DNA of 11,992 bases from Desulfobacterales bacterium (GTDB lineage Bacteria > Desulfobacterota > Desulfobacteria > Desulfobacterales > Desulfosalsimonadaceae). The position numbers and the translations under genes are program-made. The notes under the pieces were generated by a model that saw only the letters and a program-made list of their open reading frames with translations, searched no databases and was not told the origin of the DNA. The first letter of the stretch is position 1. Each line of letters begins with the position of its first letter. The DNA lies in contig JAOZOL010000018.1 in NCBI GenBank assembly GCA_029933295.1, forward strand, positions 1 to 11,992, given 5' to 3'. Below, piece after piece: positions 7,863 to 11,992 of this stretch.

Positions 7863-8267
7863 TCAATCTTTTATTAAAGTCAAATCAATCGGAGTGCCCA
7901 GAGCCTGGGCTGCTCTGGCGATAATCTGCCGAAGATCATCCGGCCGAAAGGGCTTTGCGATAAAATCAAAAATCCCCTTTTCCATGGCTTCACGGGCCAG
8001 TTCCATCTTTGCATAACCGGTGATTATGATGACTTTGGTCCTGGGCCACTTTTTTTTCACATGCTCGAATACCTGCATACCGTTCATTTTCTCCATGCGG
8101 ATATCTGTCACCACAATATCAAATTCCTTCTCGTCAATACGCGCCACCGCTTCAATGGGGTTTTCAAAAATTTCCACATGGCACCCGATTTTGTCCAGGG
8201 CCGGCTTAAGGCGCCTTCCGACAATGGGCTCATCATCCAGCAACAGGACTTCCAATGATTTTGACAT
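7863..8267 (-). CDS. receiver-only response regulator (first copy)
   Basis: This 134-residue protein is a lone receiver domain. It carries D11-D12, phosphoacceptor D55 in V-V-T-D-I-R-M-E-K, T83 in I-I-I-T-G-Y-A and K105 in A-K-P-F, so phosphorylation chemistry is intact. After the receiver fold only about 15 residues remain, with no output domain. It is the close paralog of the regulator at 6398-6778. AGGA lies 9 bases before the ATG at 8267. Its stop overlaps a possible TTG start of the next gene, indicating tight coupling. It follows a 119-bp gap and may be the first gene of a second transcription unit. Confidence 0.93.
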   Translation of the reverse strand: MSKSLEVLLLDDEPIVGRRLKPALDKIGCHVEIFENPIEAVARIDEKEFDIVVTDIRMEKMNGMQVFEHVKKKWPRTKVIIITGYAKMELAREAMEKGIFDFIAKPFRPDDLRQIIARAAQALGTPIDLTLIKD

Positions 8268-8386
8268 AAGCTTTTTCCTTTATCGATCGTCCGGGATCAT
8301 TTTCCGCATCTGTCATAGCTCTGGCACAGCATGCGTGAAGTTTTCGAGTACTATACGGATATTAAAACCTGAATTTTGCATGAAAA
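8268..8386 (-). other. 119-bp gap, longest inside the gene cluster
   Basis: This gap separates the transporter/kinase-like genes from the signalling genes and is the most likely place for an internal promoter or a weak transcription end. Reading on the minus strand there are AT-rich boxes (TAATAT, TATAGT), but no well-spaced -35 partner could be found. No hairpin with a T-run is evident. I therefore make no promoter or terminator call. Confidence 0.35.
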
Positions 8387-9211
8387 TTAATATGGATTTT
8401 CTGCCGCATCCTCCAAGATATTTTTTTTTACATGGACCTCCACATAACTGACCCCTTCAATATCGCCTGCCAGTTCCTTGATGGCTGCTATTTTTTTTCT
8501 TTTTTGCCGATTTGATGCCTTTGTAACTACCACCACAGAGTTGTCCCGTGCCTGGACTTTGATATTGACCATTGATTCCAAAAGCCTTGCATTGACCCTG
8601 GCGGCAAGTGCCAGATTGGACAAACATTTTATGGAATAGGTCATGGGCTGGAATTTACGGTATTCAATAGCATTAGTGATAGTAATGGCCGCTTCAGTCG
8701 GATCGATCTGATCCAGGTTTATGACCAGATCGTATTGGGAAGGGTCTGTTTCATCAAGATTGTAGGCAGCCAGTGACCATTTTTTGCGCTGTCGCAACTC
8801 ATCCGCTATTAATTTCTCGGCTCGGTCGACGGTAATCCCCTTTTGTTCGGCAATTTTACCGATACGTTGGCCGCTGGCCAAGAGTCTGACTTTCATTACG
8901 TGGGAAATGCCGGTGACAAAAAGATGCGCCGGCAGTCCCCAGCACACGATATTATCCTTAAGGAGGCGATCAAAGACTTCCGCCTCAATGCAGGACAGGT
9001 AATGGCGCCAGTTTTTGGACGGCATATTTTTAAAAACAGATGGTGTGGTTTCCAATGCTTCACGTAATTTCACCGGATCAATCTGATAGTTTGCAGCAAC
9101 ATCGGTCAGAAGCTTAGGGCCCAGTCGATTATAATCCATCACGGCAGCTACTTTCTCAGCGATGTCTTCTTCTATTTTCTTGGAATCAGAAGAAATAATA
9201 ATGATTGACAT
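8387..9211 (-). CDS. cytidylate-kinase-like protein with lost P-loop and BON-like C-terminus
   Basis: This is a 274-residue paralog of the protein encoded just upstream. Residues 1-185 follow the cytidylate-kinase-like fold: M-S-I-I-I-I-S at the first strand, a helical middle, and R-Q-R-K-K-W (140-145) then Q-Y-D-L-V-I-N-L (159-166) near the end. However, the nucleotide-binding loop reads S-S-D-S-K-K-I-E-E-D (7-16), with no glycines and no proper G-K, so catalysis is doubtful. Residues about 197-263 resemble a BON domain (A-A-R-V-N-A-R-L-L, I-K-V-Q-A, and G-V-S-Y-V-E-V at 253-259), a fold usually linked to membrane or ligand binding. The start at 9211 is chosen over an in-frame upstream ATG at 9244 because AAAGGAGA stands just before it. 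Nine As (plus-strand T at 8421-8429) lie near the 3' end. Confidence 0.85.
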   Translation of the reverse strand: MSIIIISSDSKKIEEDIAEKVAAVMDYNRLGPKLLTDVAANYQIDPVKLREALETTPSVFKNMPSKNWRHYLSCIEAEVFDRLLKDNIVCWGLPAHLFVTGISHVMKVRLLASGQRIGKIAEQKGITVDRAEKLIADELRQRKKWSLAAYNLDETDPSQYDLVINLDQIDPTEAAITITNAIEYRKFQPMTYSIKCLSNLALAARVNARLLESMVNIKVQARDNSVVVVTKASNRQKRKKIAAIKELAGDIEGVSYVEVHVKKNILEDAAENPY

Positions 9212-9264
9212 AAGAGTCTCCTTTGTTGTCCAGAACGGTATCAAATGCCCCCTTGAACAGGTGC

Positions 9265-10077
9265 CTAAACAGCTTCCGGCGGTGGCTCTATGCCCGCGTG
9301 GGTCTCAAGGTGATATATATCACTTATGTTTTCCCGGACAAGGTCAAGTTTTTTGGTCAGCTTCTTGCTCATCTGGTCCCTGCCTTTCATATAAATCAAA
9401 ACATTGCCGTATTCGCACGTCACACTGATATTTGGAAATTCTTCAACCAGGTCGGCCTTGACCCGGCAGGCCACGGACATATCCTTTGCCTTCTGAATAT
9501 TTTTTTCCGAGGTTTTAAAGCCTTCCGTACCGGCTGCCAGGCAAATATAATCCACGGCATTTTCCATAGAAAGCTTATCAATACAAATTGTTAAATCATA
9601 AAGAGATGTGTCCCATGGGTCCTGGTTATATAGGGAGTGGGTCCATTTGCGCCGCTGTTTGTCATCTTCCAGAATAAGCGCGCGGGCTTCCTGGGCTGAA
9701 ATTTTGTCCCTCTCCATCACAATGGCGATGCGTCTTTCAAGATTACTGTTCACTCTTACTTTAAGGACATTCGGAAGCCCTTTGATCAGCAGGTGTCCTG
9801 CCAGGCCGTGATAAACAACATTGTTGTCAACAACCCGCTCAACCAGTGCGGATCGGATATACGCGATATAAGACTGTTTGCTGTGTCGATAGCGTTCCAG
9901 GATACCCGGTGCATCGTGAATGGCTTTTATAAGTTTAATTTCAGGAATATGAAAATGGCTGCTGGCATCCAGAAGCACTTCCCGGCTGATCAAACGATAG
10001 TTTAGGCGATGGGCCACTCGCTCTGCCACGGCTTTCCCCATTGAATAAGACCCGCGCGAAATTGTAATAATACACAT
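9265..10077 (-). CDS. cytidylate-kinase-like protein with BON-like C-terminus
   Basis: This 270-residue protein matches the cytidylate-kinase-like family (Cytidylate_kin2 type). It starts I-I-T-I-S-R-G-S-Y-S-M-G-K-A, where S-R-G-S and M-G-K keep a loose P-loop in the style of I-T-I-S-R-E-Y-G-S-G-G. Further marks are V-V-Y-H-G-L-A-G-H (87-95), L-K-V-R-V (105-109), R-R-K-W (142-145), and D-P-W-D-T-S-L-Y-D-L (153-162). Members are thought to bind nucleotides, but the true substrate is generally not known, and genuine CMP kinase activity should not be assumed. Residues about 197-262 resemble a BON domain, as in the next gene. AAGGA precedes the ATG, and the gene begins 21 bases after the permease stop. 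The two kinase-like genes look like a tandem duplication, this copy being the more conserved in its nucleotide loop. Confidence 0.87.
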   Translation of the reverse strand: MCIITISRGSYSMGKAVAERVAHRLNYRLISREVLLDASSHFHIPEIKLIKAIHDAPGILERYRHSKQSYIAYIRSALVERVVDNNVVYHGLAGHLLIKGLPNVLKVRVNSNLERRIAIVMERDKISAQEARALILEDDKQRRKWTHSLYNQDPWDTSLYDLTICIDKLSMENAVDYICLAAGTEGFKTSEKNIQKAKDMSVACRVKADLVEEFPNISVTCEYGNVLIYMKGRDQMSKKLTKKLDLVRENISDIYHLETHAGIEPPPEAV

Positions 10078-10098
10078 ATGCTTGATTCCTTTTAGATT

Positions 10099-11928
10099 TT
10101 AAATGCCATAGATCAGACTGATCATGGTAATCATAACAACTAGAAAAACAATGCTGACCAGTGCCCCGGCCTTGATAAAATCAACCGTTCGATAATGGCC
10201 CGGTCCCATATAAAGCGCATTGACCTGATGCGTTGGAAGCATGAACGAATTGCTTGTGGCCAGTCCGACCACCAGGGCCGCCATACGCGGATCAGTGTGG
10301 GCCGCGATGGCCATGTTGACGACAAGGGGCACCAACAGGACAGTTGCCCCGACATTGGAAATCACAAGTGTAAACATGGTTGATAATATACCTATGACGG
10401 TCAGCAGGATAATCGGCGAAACATCCCCGATAACACTAAGTATTGAATGGGCAATCCAGGCGGCAGCCCCGGTTTTTTCCGTGGCAATTCCCAGCGGTAT
10501 CAGGCCGGCCAAAAGAAAAATAGTCCGCCAGTCCACCGCCTGATAGGCCTCATCTATGGACAATACCCGGGTCAGGATCATCCCTAAGGCGCCGGTCATT
10601 AACGCCACTGAAAGTTGAATTTTAAACCCCATGATCATCACCAATGCAGTGATCAGCCATAGCCCGGCCCACAAGGCCTTTTCCGGCCGCATCTCTTCCA
10701 TGTCCAACGGGACACTGAAAAGCAGGCCACCTTCTTTCTGCAATACCGCAAGACGCTTCCATGTCCCATAAAGCGTCACAACGTCACCCACCTGAACCAC
10801 AATATCATCAATTTTTGCACGATAGGTCTCTTCATGCCGATAAACATTCAACGGCGTGACGTGAAACCGATCCTGAAAGTTGATCTGTCTTAATGATTTT
10901 CCGGCAAATTGTGACCGGGGTGCGATAACCACTTCCACTGCTCCGGCTTTCTGATCACTCAGACTGTCTTTAAAGGTTTCCAGCCTGTCTTTAAGGTGCA
11001 TTCCTTCGGCTGAAGCCATTCGGAGAACGTCTTTTTTTTTGCCACATACCGCCAGATCAATGCCGGACCGTATTTCCACATTCAGCATTGGAGAAATTAC
11101 TTTAAAATTGGGCGGTTCGATCATCATAACCACATTCAGCAGGTACCGTCGTCTCAGGTCTTTCACAAACACCGGGTCCCGGTAATCAGTAAAATCATCA
11201 GGTGTTCTTAATTCATAAAACTCGGTTTGATCCGTATTTGTTTTCGGTTTTTCCGGAGATGTGGACGGGGATTCTGAAAAGTCTCCTTCCCGGATGTCCT
11301 TACTCTCGCCCTGGGGCAGGATGAAACGGCCCAGGAGGACAAAACACAAGATACCGCTGGCGACCAGGGTAAGCCCGATGGGCGTAACATCAAAAAGGCC
11401 AAACGGCTCTAAATTAAAAGGAGCCAGAAGATCATTTAATAAAATCAGCGGACTGCATCCCACCAGGGTGATGGTCCCGCCCAGAATGGCGGAAAAACCG
11501 ATCGGCATCAGCAGGCGACTGAGAGGGATTTTTCGCATCTTGCTGATTCTTTGAATTGCAGGTAAAAAAAGTGCGGCCGCCCCGATATTTTGCATAAAAC
11601 TGGAAATAATCGCCACAGTAACGGAAATGGCGATGATGATCCTGGATGAACTTTCACCGGCAATGCGCAGTACCGGCGCTACCAGCTTATTGATCATGCC
11701 GGTCCGGTCAAGGCCCGCGCCGATAATTATTACCGCTATGATGGAAACCACGGCATTACTGCTCAGACCGACAAATGCTTCTTTCGGTGTCACCAGATGA
11801 AGCAGCGGCAGAGAGACCATCATCAAGATGGCGACCACATCCACCCGAACCCACTCAACAATAAACAAAAAGATGGCTAACCCGATCATGGACATTACCA
11901 GGATCATATCAAGCGTCAAAGATTCCAT
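10099..11928 (-). CDS. SLC13-type permease with RCK_C-like cytoplasmic insert
   Basis: This 609-residue membrane transporter of the SLC13/DASS (ion transporter) superfamily has two membrane halves: residues 1-205 and about 414-609. Each half has a related motif: F-M-Q-N-I-G-A-A (111-118) and I-S-N-V-G-A-T (523-529), each followed by a hydrophobic run and proline. G-G-T-I-T-L-V-G-C-S (150-159) matches the family's G-G-x-x-T-L-x-G segment. Between the halves, residues about 240-405 form a cytoplasmic insert. Residues 321-403 look like a TrkA-C/RCK_C domain (V-I-A-P-R-S-Q-F-A-G-K-S-L, then V-Q-V-G-D-V-V-T-L-Y-G), and 248-320 may be a second, more diverged copy. RCK_C domains bind small ligands and gate transporters. 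Family substrates are sulfate, dicarboxylates or similar anions; which one cannot be told here. GGAG lies 5 bases before the ATG. It is the first complete gene of the cluster. Confidence 0.88.
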   Translation of the reverse strand: MESLTLDMILVMSMIGLAIFLFIVEWVRVDVVAILMMVSLPLLHLVTPKEAFVGLSSNAVVSIIAVIIIGAGLDRTGMINKLVAPVLRIAGESSSRIIIAISVTVAIISSFMQNIGAAALFLPAIQRISKMRKIPLSRLLMPIGFSAILGGTITLVGCSPLILLNDLLAPFNLEPFGLFDVTPIGLTLVASGILCFVLLGRFILPQGESKDIREGDFSESPSTSPEKPKTNTDQTEFYELRTPDDFTDYRDPVFVKDLRRRYLLNVVMMIEPPNFKVISPMLNVEIRSGIDLAVCGKKKDVLRMASAEGMHLKDRLETFKDSLSDQKAGAVEVVIAPRSQFAGKSLRQINFQDRFHVTPLNVYRHEETYRAKIDDIVVQVGDVVTLYGTWKRLAVLQKEGGLLFSVPLDMEEMRPEKALWAGLWLITALVMIMGFKIQLSVALMTGALGMILTRVLSIDEAYQAVDWRTIFLLAGLIPLGIATEKTGAAAWIAHSILSVIGDVSPIILLTVIGILSTMFTLVISNVGATVLLVPLVVNMAIAAHTDPRMAALVVGLATSNSFMLPTHQVNALYMGPGHYRTVDFIKAGALVSIVFLVVMITMISLIYGI

Positions 11929-11970
11929 ATCTACTCCGCTTTTTTATATTTTGTATTCAGGCTTCCACTC

Positions 11971-11992
11971 TTATTATTATTATTATTATTAT
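11971..11992. repeat. trinucleotide repeat (TTA)7, cut by window edge
   Basis: Seven TTA units plus one T run to the last base of the window, so the true length is unknown. On the minus strand this is a TAA/ATA/AAT tract ending about 43 bases upstream of the permease start codon. It therefore lies in the leader or promoter region of the cluster if transcription starts nearby, and may vary in length by slippage. Confidence 0.8.

Noticed and set aside
8331..8345. TGGCAC followed by GC, resembling a sigma-54 promoter
   Set aside because: The GC element is about two bases too close, and it would point along the plus strand, against every gene here.
9310..9323. Perfect palindrome GTGATATATATCAC, like a CRP/FNR-type site
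   Set aside because: It lies inside coding sequence encoding D-I-Y-H, and one 14-bp perfect palindrome is expected by chance about once per 16 kb; no support beyond the match.

Overview
All genes in this window lie on the minus strand, so reading order runs from high to low coordinates. Gene content suggests a sulfate-reducing-type member of the Desulfobacterota, probably Desulfobacterales. The pointers are a CxxCH cytochrome precursor, SLC13 permeases with RCK_C domains, cytidylate-kinase-like proteins, a PEP/pyruvate-binding dikinase-like protein, and simple two-component parts. This assignment is inference from family knowledge. No rRNA, tRNA, CRISPR array, transposase or phage gene is visible.

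Layout in transcription order: (1) 11992-11929 is a short leader with a TTA/TAA trinucleotide repeat. (2) 11928-10099 is an SLC13-type permease with a cytoplasmic RCK_C-like insert. (3) 10077-9265 and 9211-8387 are two tandem paralogous cytidylate-kinase-like proteins, each with a C-terminal BON-like tail; the second has lost the P-loop. (4) After a 119-bp gap come a receiver-only response regulator (8267-7863), an unrecognised protein (about 7809-6823) and a second receiver-only regulator (6778-6398). (5) Next are a dikinase-like protein with an ATP-grasp domain and a phosphohistidine domain (6364-3875), a membrane HAMP histidine kinase (3839-2334) and an APC-type amino-acid permease with a soluble C-terminal domain (2325-568). 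(6) 567-107 is non-coding and carries two copies of an 83-bp tandem repeat. (7) The window ends inside a gene whose first 35 codons encode a signal peptide and a CxxCH haem motif (106-1).

The nine complete genes are separated by 8 to 119 bp, so they look like one long operon, or two with a break at 8268-8386. A working reading, which is inference, is a signalling and transport module. The histidine kinase senses a periplasmic or membrane signal and phosphorylates the two receiver-only proteins. Those act on protein partners rather than DNA, the best candidates being the dikinase-like protein and the unknown protein. These two share a related N-terminal helical domain. The two permeases at either end would be the transported-solute side of the system. 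The most unusual points are the dikinase-like protein without a PEP/pyruvate TIM barrel, its shared N-terminal domain with the unknown protein, and the degenerate kinase pair.
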